Below, piece after piece: positions 1-24,389 of a DNA stretch of 64,000 bases. The stretch comes from Channallabes apus (Eukaryota; Chordata; Actinopteri; Siluriformes; Clariidae), in the NCBI GenBank assembly GCA_030522415.1, contig CM060118.1:17959151-18023150 (forward strand). Reading direction: 5' to 3'. Below the pieces are notes generated by a model that did not search any database, had not been told where the DNA came from, and worked only from the letters and a program-made list of their open reading frames with translations. Every line of letters begins with the position of its first letter. Within the stretch, counting starts at the first letter, position 1. The position numbers and the translations under genes were made by a program.

Positions 1-210
1 AATAAGAAAACACTATTAAATGAACACAGCATTATAAAGTAAGCACTGGGACTGTTTTATACACTCAAATACTAATCCACCCCTTTTTTTCTTCTCCAGC
101 CAAAGCACTTAAAAGAGGGAGTGTGTAATAATGGATGGAGTGGCTTCTCAGAGATATGTAAGATAAATCCAAAGGATAGAAGATGCAAGAACAGGCTCTG
201 CCTGAGGGCG

Positions 211-254
<44 letters not shown>

Positions 255-900
255 TGTGTTTATCCAAATGGTGCAGTATTACGCAAAATGAAAGCATGTG
301 AGCATAAGTTAAAGATTGAGAAGTGGAAATAAAATCATAAAAAAAACTGCTTTCTCCTAATATTGCGGCATTTGAGGCTCACTCAAAGAGACATGGAGGA
401 CTCTGTCCCAGTGACCTCTCTGAACAACCAACACTTCAAACATTCTGAAGTGAAGCCAGACAATGGATGATGCATTGCTTAAACCACAGTGCACAGTTAC
501 ACACAACACAACATCCAGATGTTAAAGGCATGACTACAGAATACAGAGCATGTCCAATTGTGTTATGTAATTGATTTAATAAACAAACACTATGCTTCTG
601 TAAATTGGTATTCATGGATTTCTAAGTAATCTAAACATGTAATCCAATTACATTAGTGCTTTATTTGGTGCCAGATTATTATTATTCATTCATATTCCTT
701 ATTCAGAAGCCTCTTAAAATGTGATTCTCAATATAAGTATGCACAGGCATCTGTCTGTGACTGCAGGCTAAATAAATCATTATGAGAATTTAATGTATCC
801 TGGACAATTCTAGAAAGGCCAGCCCTAAAAATAGCTTCACGCAGTAGATGAAGTTATTTGTGTTTTTATATCAAAGTATGTGTACTGGGTCAAGTACTGG
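1..900. other. intergenic, no gene seen
   Basis: No coding exon recognised. Contains a compound CA/GA microsatellite at about 210-254 and otherwise AT-rich unique-looking sequence. Confidence 0.6.
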
Positions 901-1103
901 GGCTAGGGGTAGCTCAGTGGTTAAGGCATTGGACAACGGTTCGGAAGATCCCAGGTTCAAACTCCACAACCAAGTTGCCACTGTTGGGCCTTAACCCTCA
1001 ACTGCTCAGATGCATAATGAGGTAAAAAAATAATAAATAAATAAATAAATAATAATAATAATGTAAGTCGCTCTGGATAAGAGCGTCTGCTAAATGTAAA
1101 TGT
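899..1103 (+). mobile_element. tRNA-derived SINE
   Basis: The head has a tRNA-like box A (TAGCTCAGTGGTTAAGGC) and box B (GGTTCAAACTCC). The body then reaches an A/T-rich AAT/AAAT simple repeat and the tail GTCGCTCTGGATAAGAGCGT seen in many teleost SINEs. AAGTACT occurs on both sides (892-898 and 1104-1110), a short likely target-site duplication. Confidence 0.8.
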
Positions 1104-1737
1104 AAGTACTAAAATGTAATTGAAAGCTTAAAATGGAAAGGTTTGGAAATTTTCAACATTTTTATTTCTGTAAAAGTTTTTAATTTGATATTATATTTTA
1201 TATGTAAAACCAATAAAATGTCTTAGTTGAATGTATGTAGATGTAATGACCGTATAATAATATTAACAATGAATGAAATGTAGAATGTAATCTAAGTTCA
1301 ATAAACTGAGAAATTTCTCAACTAAAAAAAATATATAAAAAAATAAACCTACAGTCCAGGCATAATATAAAGATAATCATCATTGTCTGGTTTTTAAGAA
1401 AAATGGATCCATCCATCTTTCAAAGTGGAAAAGAAAGAAGCATGTAAAGAAAAAGAAGGCATGACACGTTAACAAATGGTGATGGAGAAAGATAGAAAAA
1501 AGGAAACAAACTGTCAGCTGTGAATGGCATTAATCTGGAAAATTAGTTTCAGGGTCAGAGTCCTGTCCAGGCTGCTTTGTGTTGTATGACCAGGGATCGT
1601 CATGCCCCTAGAACCAAATTCAAACAGAACAATAGGAGAGAAAGAACACAAATCAGAAAGCAATTTTACTAAACCCTGCCATTGTGTATAAGGATGTGTG
1701 ACTGCTTGTGTGTTTTAAATGAAGTGAGTTTATCAAG

Positions 1738-1738
<1 letters not shown>

Positions 1739-1810
<72 letters not shown>
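1739..1810. repeat. (GT)n microsatellite
   Basis: About 70 bp of uninterrupted GT. It yields Cys/Val and His/Thr shadow ORFs on both strands that are not genes. Confidence 0.95.
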
Positions 1811-1811
<1 letters not shown>

Positions 1812-2211
1812 CAACAAACATAGTGCATTCAATCAGCTCCAAAATAAACTTAGACGTTTCCTGACACTGCATAAAGTGAGAAAGACACACAGACAGATAG
1901 AATGGACAATGTACGCCTGATATTGCTGCCAGTGAGTATTAGGTATTAATTAGAGATGACACTGAACCTTAATTAAAAAAATCAAGATAAACAATATTTA
2001 GTTCATGTAAATTTTACAAAATGTTTACAATAAAATATTTCATAGTGTAGCTTTTAGTAGGATTTATTTCATGAATCGGCAGGATTCATGGCTTTACCTG
2101 CGAGCTTGCAAACGCTAATTCAACCTGGCAGCCAGGGGACCAGCAGAGGAGACTTTCTCAGCCTCCATGAGTAATTGGTGACCTCTGAACTTTAGCTCAC
2201 ATGGGGAACTC

Positions 2212-2248
<37 letters not shown>

Positions 2249-3800
2249 GAGGATCAGAATTGTAGAGGATGTTGATTCACTACCATCTCTATAGCTGAAT
2301 GTATATACATATACAGTATAATTGCAATAAAAATACCGCAATTGGATTATGTTAGAAATAGAAGTGGATTGAGGCACCTGAAGAATTTTAAACATGGTTT
2401 TGTAATTCCAAATTTATAATACAGGGTGAAAAATTTTAAAGGCTGAGACTCAGTCGTTTTGTTGTGTTTGGATCATAAATTGTTCTTGTTACTTTTGCAT
2501 AATTTAAATGATTTTCTGATTATATTGAAGTCAATATTGTTTTAGTGTTATTTTAAATCTATTTTACCTATTTTTTAAGTCTATGTAATAATAATAGCTT
2601 ATTGCTGTAGTACCATGGTACTACAGTAAACAAGGCCATGCTAAGTAACTCTTTCCTACTTGATTCACTTAATAGCATTTTGATCCAAGCACTTTATTAC
2701 TCAAATTAGATAAAGAGTAGGATTAAAATGAGGTTAAGTTTTATTTAGCTTTATTACACTTTATTAACACTTTATTACTCAAATTAGGTAAAGAGTCAAG
2801 TGTATTATTATTTCTTTTAAACAAACATTAATCAAACCTCTTGACCTACACATGCTTGTTTTTTTATTTCCTATATTCATAGCAATGTGTCTGACTGCTT
2901 TTTGTTTTTTATCTGTACACTGGCTGTACTGTCCATATTCAGTTGCATACTCTACCCTAAATGTGGAGCTGAATGGAGTGTGTATGACAGGAACCATGTC
3001 TCTGTCTGTCAGCCCTCAACATAAGCATATTAGCTCTGCTCTGTCTGCTTCGAGCTGCTCACAGAGCACTATTCCTGCACTGTTGTTTTCTCCTGTACGA
3101 ATCAATTTGTCTCCACTCACAGAAAATAATTGCAAAGCAAACAAATTATCCATGGCACATTGAGCACACCTCATTGTGGAGAGTGAGTAAAAGAAGCAAA
3201 AAGAAAGAGAGATAAAGAAAGAAGTTTAAAAAATCCTTAGACGTATAAAATTGCTTCAGGCTTTTGAATGGTAAAGGTGAATATGTAGGAAGGATATGAT
3301 ATGGGTAAGATTAAGCAAATGGAAACAAACAAATGATTAAAGTAGACAGAGAAGAAGTGCTAAAGAGATATATAATATATTCATATACTGATAAGTGGAG
3401 CAAACAGATGAACTAACAGTGAAAAACCTACACAGGAACTAGTACACCTGATTATTATTATCATTATTATTATTATTATTATTATTATTAAAATAAATCC
3501 CATTCTTCAGTTAAACATTCCAGTCTTCATTTAGAAATGTGTACTGGTCAGTATCTAAGCCTATTGTTTTTTTCTTTTTTTTAAATTTTTTTAAATTATT
3601 AATTTCACAATGTATGTATTAAATAAAAATTCGTTATTTAATTTCACAATGTACAGTAACAGCTGTATTGTACCTGTATATGGTTGAACTGACAAAAAAT
3701 AACAAAAAGTCACTTGTCTTGATTTGACTTAAATGAGGCAACTGTGTACACAACCAGCTACTCCAAGGTTTTTGGTTCCATTCATCAATAACAAATATAT
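1811..3800. other. intergenic, no gene seen
   Basis: AT-rich; holds an AG run at 2215-2244 and a TTA run at about 3459-3490. Open frames here lack recognisable domains and codon structure. Confidence 0.55.
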
Positions 3801-3802
3801 TC

Positions 3803-4137
3803 ATTCATCTTCTATACCGCTTTATCCTGTATTTAGGGTCGCAGGGACCTGGAGCCTATCCCAGGAGACTCAGGGCACGAGGCAGAGTACACCCTGGCCA
3901 GCGTGCCAATCCATCGCAGAGCACAAACACACACACTCATTCACACACTACGGGCAATTTAGGAACGCCAATTAGCCTAATCTGCATGTCTTCGGACTGT
4001 GGGAGGAATCCGGAGTACCCGGAGGAAACCCACCAAGCACGGGGAGAACATGCAAACTCCATGCACGCAGAGACGGGAATCGAGCCTGGCCGGGGAATCG
4101 AACCCAGACCCTGGAGGTGCAAGGCGACAGTGCTCAA
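3803..4137 (-). mobile_element. tRNA-headed interspersed repeat, copy 1
   Basis: Reverse copy of a roughly 330-bp family. On its own strand it opens with a tRNA-like head (TAGTGGTTAGCAC-type box A, GGGTTCGATTCC box B), runs through CATGGAGTTTGCATGTTCTCC and ends TACAGGATAAAGCGGTATAG. Related copies lie at 5.58, 12.57, 24.04 and 48.81 kb. SINE-like; the exact family name needs a repeat library. Confidence 0.8.
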
Positions 4138-4364
4138 TAACAAATATAAAAATACTTAATATTTTTAATGTAACATGATACACTTATTCTTTCGACTAAG
4201 ACAATTCAGTGCATAGCTATCCAAGAGAAATATTCACATGGCATTGCACACTAGTATAACACATTTACTCTTCTAGTCAGCCCAGTAGACAAGAAATCAA
4301 GTGCAAAAACTAATACCATAAAAAACTATCAAACAAATATTTTTCTATCTGCTTTTGAAAATTA

Positions 4365-4690
4365 CAATAGGTGGTAAAGTGAAGTAGTGGTTAGCACTGT
4401 GGCCTCACATATCCAGGGTCGAGGGGTTGAGTCCCACCTTCAGATTTGTTTGCGTGGACTTTGCATCTTCTCCCCTTGTTTTGTGTGTTTCTTCCATGTG
4501 GTTCGGTTTCCTACTAAAGACAGACAGAATAGACTAATTGGCATTCATAATTACCTGTGATGTGGTAGTGTGCATGTGTGCTTGTGGCCTGCAATGAACT
4601 GGTACTCCATCCAGAGTGCACCCCACCTTGTGCCCTGAGTCCCCTAGGATAGACTCCATGTTTCCCACGAGCGAGTGAGAACATTTGAAA
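4365..4690 (+). mobile_element. same tRNA-headed repeat family, degenerate copy
   Basis: AGTAGTGGTTAGCACTGTGG head, a damaged box B and the body motifs in the right order, but diverged and with the 3' end altered. Confidence 0.6.
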
Positions 4691-5275
4691 CTGTATCATA
4701 AAGTTTCCAAAGTAGTTGGATCTAATAAATTTTTAATCAATAATACCTTAAATGAAGAATGGGACAGGGAATAGGATGTAATCATCTCATGATGCACAAT
4801 TTTTAAACATATACTGTAAATGTATATATATAGGTAAAGTTGAGAAAAAGATTGTGACCACTTAAAAACACTTAATGTGGTTTAATGCATGCTGAGAAAT
4901 TCCAAGATGATTATGTAATCATGCTTCTTGTAAGTCCGTCACTTACACAGATACTATGCATACCCTCTTCCACAAACTTACATATGCATACCATCAAAAA
5001 AAACATTCCCTCTGGGTACACATTGGTTCAAAGCCAAATTGATAGACAGGCAGTATAATTAAGACCTAAATACATTCAAGGGTAAGTTGAACACCACTCA
5101 AGAGCTTTTAAAGTAAATCTGGCTGCACTTATTATGGCAGATCATTACCTAACATATCAATGCAAACACACATATTTCAGACACAGGCTGTTGTTTAAGT
5201 GAGGTTTGCTACTGGGAATATACAATTCATACCATATTGCATTACAAGATCAGAAAGAAAGTACTATATGGTCCT

Positions 5276-5277
5276 AT

Positions 5278-5308
<31 letters not shown>

Positions 5309-5450
5309 CGAAGGTGCACTGTATCTTCTACTGTCATTTAAATAATAACATGTAAAAAAAACAAAAACAACAACAACAACAAAAATATAATAATAATAAT
5401 AATAATAATAATTTATAAATTAATTAATTAATTAATTAATTAAAATAAAT
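5276..5450. repeat. AT, AAC, AAT and TTAA simple repeats
   Basis: A cluster of short tandem tracts: AT at 5276-5301, AAC at about 5370, TAA at about 5390-5412 and TTAA at about 5418-5442. Confidence 0.85.
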
Positions 5451-5569
5451 AAATCCTTGAGATCAAGCATTTATACTCTGAAAGGCACACTGTAGTGTCT
5501 GAGAATCTGAGAAGAGATAGATTAATAAACCTTTCTGTTAACAAATTTGAGATGTAACTAAATAATCTC

Positions 5570-5875
5570 ACTCATCTTGTATACAGCTTTATCCTGTATT
5601 CAGGGTCAAGGGGACCTGGAGCCTTTCCCAGGAGGCTTAGGGCATGAGGCAGGGTACACCCTGGACAGGTTGCCAATCCATGGCAGAGCACACAAATACA
5701 CACACACTACGGGCAATTTAGGAACGCCAATTAGCCTAATCTGCATATCTTTGGAAGAAACCCACCAAGCACAGAGAGAACATGCAAACTCCATGCACAC
5801 AGAGCCTATCCGGGAATCAAGCCTAGCCGGGAATCGAACCAGGACCCTGGAGGTGCAAGGCAACAGTGCTAATCA
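5570..5875 (-). mobile_element. same tRNA-headed repeat family, copy 2
   Basis: Reverse copy with the TATCCTGTATTCAGGGTC end at 5589 and the GGTGCAAGGCAACAGTGCTA head end at 5850-5870. It lacks part of the middle. A further fragment follows at about 5940-6070. Confidence 0.75.
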
Positions 5876-6079
5876 CTAACTGAATACTAAGCCTGTTTAA
5901 TCATTTAATGTGTTCTAAAATGGTACAAATACAGACATGAATACAGACACTCACTCACTCACTGAAGCCTTGGGGATTTGGGGCACTAGGCGGAGTATAC
6001 CCTGGACATGGTGCCAACCACACACACTCACACACTACAGTATGTGCAATTTGAAAAATGCCAAATCGCCTAATCTAAA

Positions 6080-9000
6080 TAATTCCAGACTTCCAGAAAA
6101 TTCCAGAAAATTTACACTGTGCTGTCAGCACATATATATATATATATATACACACAGACACACAGGATTCTTATGGGTAAATACATACTGGGTCCTCTTT
6201 GTGTTTAACTCAAAATACAGATACAAATATCGGGATACAAAACGTGTCATTTTGTTGCACATTTACACTGCATTAACAAATGGTTAAACCTGCTTCATTT
6301 ACACATCAGTAATACATAATCAGCAGTGACTGAGGAGGTGCACACAAATACAAAGACAGTAATGAGCTCGAATAGTGTGTATTAATTACTCGCACAATGA
6401 TTGAGAGTACACCAGACTTTTGATTGTGCAGAATTTTAAGAGAATAATTTCATCACAAGTCTCAGTTTGACTTGACCACCATTAATACGTATTATGTCTT
6501 TGATAAGACATTAAGATCCAACGCATTGCTGAACCCTAATAACCCCAATTTTATTGGATTATACCCCCCCCACACACACACACACATACATATGTACACA
6601 ATGCACACCTCCCTAACTTAATATTACAACCATCTGTCACTGAAAATAAGCATTTAAGACAAATGCCAACAGAATAGTCAGTTTTATTCATGATACATTT
6701 AACCATCATTCAGAATTCTCAACTCCACATATTGAAAATGAATACTGATATCCAGGAATCTTAAACAGTTCTCCCTCAGCAAATCAGTTGCAGAGAACTG
6801 AAAGTACTGCAGTCAACCTAAATATATCTTTTTTTTTTTTTTTTTTAAGAAACAGCATTTCGGTGTAAATGTAGAACAGATAACCACATACAGTGGTATA
6901 CTTACAGAGTTTATTTGATGTGAAATGGTATATATGACACTTATTTTATACACTGTTAAAGCAGACACCCTGTCAAGTGTTTATTACAACACTGTCTGCA
7001 GGTCCTTCAAGGGCATTTTGGCTAGTCAATGTTTCTTAGCTTTCTTCAGGAGGGATTTTCTTTTTTGTTGTAGTAATCTACATTCCGCTTTTAGGATTGT
7101 TTTCGTAGCAGCACATGTGGATTTTTAATCATTACTGTACGTAGACCTCATTACAGATCGGACCCAAATAAGACATTGGTAATAGTTTGAAACACGAAGT
7201 ATAGAGTATGATTAGACATTTTAGATCCAATAGGGCTCAGTCACAAAATGTACAAAAAAATGTTAGACCTGACACATAATGTAGAGATCAATTACAAATG
7301 TTTGACTTTTTCTTTTTTTATACTTACCAAAAAAATTGGTAAGGGTTCTAAGCTTCCTAAAAACACATGCATATGGAACATCCCCAGAAGGAGAATACAT
7401 TATAGAAACCCCTTTTTTCCCATAGAGGGTCAAAATGTATGGTGCAATGTTTTTAGCAATGCTAATTTAAGTTTTATTCTTTTAAACTTAATGATGTGTC
7501 TTTTTCCTTAGAAATGCAATTTACTTAGAAATTAGTTTTTAGACACAACATTATTATTTAATGAAAAAGGTGTAAATCCAAAACAAAAAGATTACAATTA
7601 AAACTAATCCAGGTTCAGTGTAAGATACGTTGGGTACTTTGGCCATATTTCAGGTTATTTATCTATTCTAAGGCAAACACCTAATGGATCAAAATCCTTT
7701 GAGACTTTACCATAAAGACAACCATTCAAGGATCTTTTTTTTCCATAGCTATAGATTGGGATTCAAACTTATGTGCATGTGCAACCATTATAGGTGACAA
7801 CCATAATTTTTAACCAGATATTTATGTTTAAAATGCACACTGCGGAATTTAGTGTTTTAATGGTGGTACTCAAAGTGTAAGAAAAATTGTTATTTGTGCA
7901 CCAATTTTTGCATTTCAGTCATGTAGGAAATAAACTTGCAGGCTACACCTAAATAAATAAATAAATAAATAAATACGATTGGGATTGTGCAGCATGTGAC
8001 CTCACAGCACTTGGAAAAATCCAGTCACACTGTTCTTGAAAAATGTTGGCAGAATAAAGACAAATTTTCATTGCTTATCTTATAAAAAACAAAGCAGTAG
8101 TCACATGACAACACCACTGGCCACACATTAGTGGGCTACTTTTGGTTGGGTGTTACATTTATATTTTGTAATGCAGTGCTGTATATTGTATACCTAATTA
8201 TATGACTTTTGGAGTCATAATATTAGAATATAATGGACACAGGAACATGGGAAATGTGGTAAAACACATGAGGTTGCATGGAAAACAAGAAGCGGTAATG
8301 TACTGTGTGCTGGATTTGTGCACAAGTTAAGAGCTAGAGCTTTGCTGACACCTTGTGGTGATATTATGACATACAGTAAGAAGACAAATGAAACATTCAA
8401 GCTATACAGCAACATTTTAATACACACTGTGCAAATATCTAATACAACTACAATGGACAATAAAAAAAATATAGATTCTTGCATATACTCAATACAGGGC
8501 ATAGAACTTTTAACAATTGGACAACAAGATATTTCTGAAGGCAGTACATTTGCTAGACCCAAAAGACCCAACTTACTTTGATTAGACACTTAAACATAAT
8601 GCAAGTTTTATGTACTTAGAAAATAGACTGGTTTGATAGAAAATAATGACTTAGATTAGACCAAGTTTAGACCTCAGAAGACGATATAAAATCCAATGTA
8701 AATCTTGTGTTAACCTTTTTTAAGCCTATCTAAGAAAGAAAATGAAGTATGAGAATCGACTCTGGAGAGATTAAATCCAACATAATCCTAAATGACTATG
8801 ATTAGTCAAATGGGAATACTGATTAAAATTAGTTTCAGTGTAGACCTCAGGTACACATTCAGGGTCCAGCATAATCCCTTGTTATAGGGATTTGTTATGG
8901 AGAAATTAGGTACAGCTTAAATTCAAATTATAACCCAGGGGTCAGAAACTGATTAGAAACAAATGAGACCTAAAAATAAGTGTAGAGCTTACATATATAG

Positions 9001-10060
9001 AGTTACAAACAGAATTCGGCAGCAGAGTAGACCTATTATAGAGCTCACAGCCTATGATTCCTATGATCTGATCTCAGGAACAGATGTGGTCTAAATGTAT
9101 TCAGATATATGCATAAAGGACTACAGTTACAGATTTTATTTGAAGTAAAATGGGATACATGACACTGAAAGTCCTTATTTTTAAACAGTGAAAAAAGCAC
9201 ATAACCTATTAAATGTTTGTTGTAGTAAAATAAAACATATCTTCTTTGGTTCTTTGGTTTCGTCAGGATTTCTACCAAAAGTAATTCCTTGGTTCTAGGG
9301 TTCAGAATACAATTGTACAATTTAACAAGTCTTAACAATTGGGCTAGACACAGCACAGTGGTATATATGCATTTATATTATTACTGCATTTGACCCAATG
9401 TACCATGTTATTAGACTTAATTTACAAATCAGTCCCAAAGTAGACCCAAATTGGTTACAGACTTGATAGCCATTGTTGAGTTCTGGTCCAAAGAATGTAT
9501 TCAAAATATGCCTCCGTCACAGAGGTCTGAACGAAAATAGACCTGGGTTTGCAGAATTTAGCCTCAGTAAAATTAAAGTTTAAACCTAAGGTGTTGAGTG
9601 CTTAAATACTTTTTGTTAATAACGGAATATTTGGCCCCTCAAATGATGAATGTATTGTATACAAGTTCTCTACTGAGAGAAAAAAAAACAGATTTTCACA
9701 CCCTAACTTAATTATTCCAGTCCATTTCCAATTGCAGGTCATGTGCTTTGAAGGAAAACAGATGATACCATGGCTTGATTCCAATGAAACTCCAGGGCTC
9801 CATTAAAATTAAATAGGTTTTGGCATAATGTGCCTGCACATAAAAAGCCTGCATGACAAAACAAATAGATATTTTACCCTAGCCAAGCAATGTTCTAGCT
9901 GCCATCTATTATTGAAACAAGCTGTTATTAGAATTTTTCATATGGGATTGGGGATCTCTGCTTTAAACAAAATATCAAGTTGTGAGGTATAGCGACAAAA
10001 CAAATCCTAGATACCTAACATAAGTGTTAGATTTTTATAAACAATCCATTACAGCTCCAC
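6080..10060. other. intergenic, no gene seen; diverged internal duplication
   Basis: No exon recognised. A short AT repeat at about 6130 and an AAAT repeat at about 7950. Segments at about 6895-7175 and 9120-9460 resemble each other in order and sequence, and TAGACC-type motifs recur from 7.14 to 9.55 kb. Confidence 0.5.
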
Positions 10061-10066
10061 TTTATT
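10061..10066 (-). terminator. cpz: candidate cpz polyadenylation signal
   Basis: AATAAA on the minus strand, about 120 nt after the cpz stop codon. This is the nearest canonical hexamer seen downstream; no transcript evidence is available here. Confidence 0.5.
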
Positions 10067-10186
10067 TTAAGAATGGGATGAAGACTACAGTATAGATTTC
10101 AAACCTTCCTGACAATAACTGAAATCTAAGGTGTATTCATTTACATACAGGAGGCATTTACGGTAATAAGGGACAATACAAGAGTT

Positions 10187-21115
<10,929 letters not shown>

Positions 21116-21132
21116 GCTGAAGCCGCAGTGAT

Positions 21133-21163
21133 GTGGCTGTGTGTGTGTGTGTGTGTGTGTGTG
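21133..21163. repeat. short (GT)n repeat beside the cpz start codon
   Basis: GT repeat 18 bp upstream of the cpz ATG, within the presumed 5' UTR or proximal promoter. Confidence 0.85.
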
Positions 21164-21779
21164 CAGACTCGCTTTTTCTCAAGGCCTTTGCTTTTAGGGG
21201 CGAGTCCTCATCCCCGCACAGCCACAGAAACCCATACGATCAAATTACAGCCTACAGATTCTCCTCCTTCAGGCCTCCCACGCTGCACTGCTCCCTGCAC
21301 GCTCGTGCAGCCTAATTGTACAGCAGCTGAAAGCTCGTGCTTGTACACGGAGCATGACTTGACAGAAATAAGACTTCTATAAAAATTAAATATATATATC
21401 TTAAGATGGTTAACCTATTATTTTTGAAGTCTACACAAAGGGTTCTCAAACTATTTTGGCTTATTATATAAATGTGTACTACCATAATTCCAATTAATCA
21501 GAGACAACTTTTTGTTCTTAAAAGAGCGCAGTAGGTTGGCCACACTATTTAAAAATCATAATAAAATCAGTTGTTTTTCACTTGTACCTTACAGCACAGT
21601 GAAATAATTTTGTCGCATCCACCAGTAAGAAGGCTGGGGTCAGAGTGCAAGGTCAGTCAGGATACAGTGCCCCTGGAGCAGATAGGGGGAGGGACCTTGC
21701 TCAAGGGCTCAACTAAGGTATTTTACGACCTTCCGATCAGTAATTTAGTAACCCACAGACTTGACAGTCTGAGTCACCA

Positions 21780-21960
21780 CTTGACTGTACTGCTTATCCT
21801 GTATAGGGTCACAGGAAGCCTGGAGTCTAACCTGGAGTGGGTGCAGTCTATCGCAACACACACACACAGTCCTGGGAATTTTGGAAACATTTTTTAAGGG
21901 GAATTTCAGAACCCACTAAGCACAGAAAGAACTTGCAACTCCATGCATACAGACCGGTGG
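21780..21960 (-). mobile_element. degenerate piece of the tRNA-headed repeat family
   Basis: TATCCTGTATAGGGTCACAG and later CCCACTAAGCACAGAAAGAA and CTCCATGCATACAGA follow the reverse-copy order, but the sequence is strongly diverged and incomplete. Confidence 0.5.
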
Positions 21961-21969
21961 TGGGATAAA

Positions 21970-24030
21970 TGTGTACAGTCAGTATTTATTTCATTTACCT
22001 TCACTAATTTAAAGGTGAATGGAAATTGGTCTAATTACAGTACATTTCATGATGAGGTTGGGCATAACCAACTTGGTGGTTTTAATACTTATCAGCTCTG
22101 ATCCTCATTATTAAACAAACATTTCCATGACACCTCCTACACCATTTACTGTATACCACATCTATCGCTAGTATTTTTTCGAAGTGATTCATATATAATG
22201 CATTATATAATAATGCCTATCAGATCCTGGTTAAATGATAGTAGCTTTTCTTGGAAAATACTGAGAAAAAACAGGTGATGTTTGTACAGTATTCAACTGT
22301 CCAGTTTCAGCATCTTACTTTAGATTCATGCATTAGGTAGCAAGAGTTGAACCTGATTGAACTCTCATTGTTGTAGCCTATTTGTTCAACATGTTGCACA
22401 TTAAGATATTTTCTGTTCACCACAATTTTAAAGAATTATTTGATTTAAAGAGCTGTTATTTCGGATCCGGGGAATTTTGGAAACACCACATTTTTCTTTA
22501 CTTTTTCTTTACTTTTTGTCGGTTTAAAACATTCTGGCTCATTCTACAAAAACCATAGAGACTGGTGTGCAATGGAATGTGCATTTCTGGAATATTTAAA
22601 CCTCCCCATCACCAACCGCAAAGTCTGACAAACTGACAAAGTCGCTGATACACCTGAATCACTTGCCTTGTACTTACATGGTTTTGTTGACTGTGCAGCC
22701 TCCTATTAAAGTGGATGGTAACCATATTTGTATATTTACTGAAAAGTCATGGGTTTAAATCGCAGTGCTCGCTCTTTGGTGAAACCCTTCGATGCTTAGT
22801 TCTGTGCTTGGATTGGATCACATTAAATAAAAATGTCATCTAAATAAAAATAACTTTGTCTGGAGTACAGATTAATAGAATAAGTACCTACATAATAAGA
22901 ACAACAAGGATGATGAATATATTGATGACCATGACAATAATGATGATGATGACAATTACATTTAACTCAATCTGCAGAGACTGTGGTCATTATGACACAG
23001 ATCACATGTGACTATGCTACAATAATGCATTCTATGTATTAGACTGTTAAAGTGTCCCTGGTAATTTACAGCAATACTGTTCTCATATATGAAACCTAAA
23101 ATAAAAAACTGCTTCTTCAACATTATCTATTTACAGAGATGTGTATGTGACATAACCACAAACAATAATCTTGACATTTCCTTTTAGTGAAATAAATTAG
23201 AAACTCATTGACATGGAAATTAAGCTTTGACCTCATGTTTGAAATGTTGTTAAAGAATAAAACACATGCTGTTATACAGAAATTAGGAATGATGGGGTTG
23301 TGTAAGGTGACCCTTAGCAATAGTTAATGCTACTTTTAATAATTTTCTAAAACCAGCATATAATGTTGTGTGCAGTATTTTCCAGATTTAATTTTATTAT
23401 TTATTTTTATATTCTTTAATGAAAACCAACTATACATTTTATATATTTACAGTAACACTTATTTTTGTGAAATATCTCAAAAACAACTTCCTATTATTTA
23501 TCTTAAAGCAGCTATAAATACTCCCCTCCAGTTCCTCTTTATTCTGTCTTTTATAGGCTATAACACAAAAATTGCACATTTTCATGTTACAGAGAATTTG
23601 CAACATAACAGGTTTATATGGAAATGTCAGAGCTTAAATTAATCACCATCTGGCCAACAGGTTTGAGAATTCAGACCATGCCATGACATAAGGTAGTGAA
23701 TAAACATTAGTGCAGAGCATGTGTTTTGTCTTGAAAGCTTTTCTAAATTTGTATCCTTTGTTCATTCAGAGATGGCACTACTTTTTCAAAGGAAAGAATT
23801 TCTGCATTCTTTCCTTTCCTTCATATAAACACAATAAACACAATGTCTTAATTTCATCCTGATCACTTATGAATACCTCCTTCTTGCTCTCCATTAAGTG
23901 AGGATTCAGCAGCTGGAGTGGTTATAGAAGGGGGAAAAATCACCCTGTAAATGTTTTAGTCATTCCAGCGAGGCTTTTTGTATTGTTGTAGTAGCAAGTT
24001 TGTTGTATTACTGTATGTTTGTATTGTTGT
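21970..24030. other. intergenic, no gene seen
   Basis: AT-rich with no recognisable exon or intact repeat. A short GATGAT run occurs near 22.94 kb. Confidence 0.5.
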
Positions 24031-24035
24031 TGTAG

Positions 24036-24353
24036 GTGGCACGGTGATGTAGTGGTTAGCACTGTCGCCTTGCACCTCCAGGGTCTGGGTTCGATTCCCA
24101 GCCAGGCTCGATTCCCGTCTCTTTGTGCATGGAGTTTGTATGTTCTCTGCGTGCTTGGTGGGTTTCCTCCCATAGTCCAAAGACCAGCCGATTAGGCTAA
24201 TTGGCATTCTTAAATTGCCCGTTCTTCGTGTGTGAGTGTGAGTGTATGTGTATGTGCCCTGTGATGGATTGGCACCCTGTCCATGGTGTTCCCCTTATCG
24301 TGCCCTACTGGGATAGGCTCCAGGCGACCCTGAATACAGGATAAAGCAGTGTA
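24036..24353 (+). mobile_element. tRNA-headed interspersed repeat, copy 4
   Basis: GGTGGCACGGTGATGTAGTG head, box B GGGTTCGATTCCC, and the end ATACAGGATAAAGCAGTGTA. About 50 bp is missing from the middle relative to copy 3. Confidence 0.8.
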
Positions 24354-24389
24354 GACACCTTAACCCAAGCACCCATTGCTACAGTATAT

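Noticed and set aside
1669..1890. Open frames on both strands over the GT repeat at 1.74 kb (likewise at 54.5 and 56.4 kb)
   Set aside because: They are His/Thr or Cys/Val translations of a dinucleotide microsatellite with no flanking coding structure.
2852..3163. 103-codon plus-strand frame with a hydrophobic start
   Set aside because: No recognisable domain, no splice-site support, and AT-rich intergenic context; most likely chance.
8215..8589. 124-codon minus-strand frame
   Set aside because: Low-complexity hydrophobic composition without family motifs, no conserved exon neighbours, and a competing frame on the other strand.
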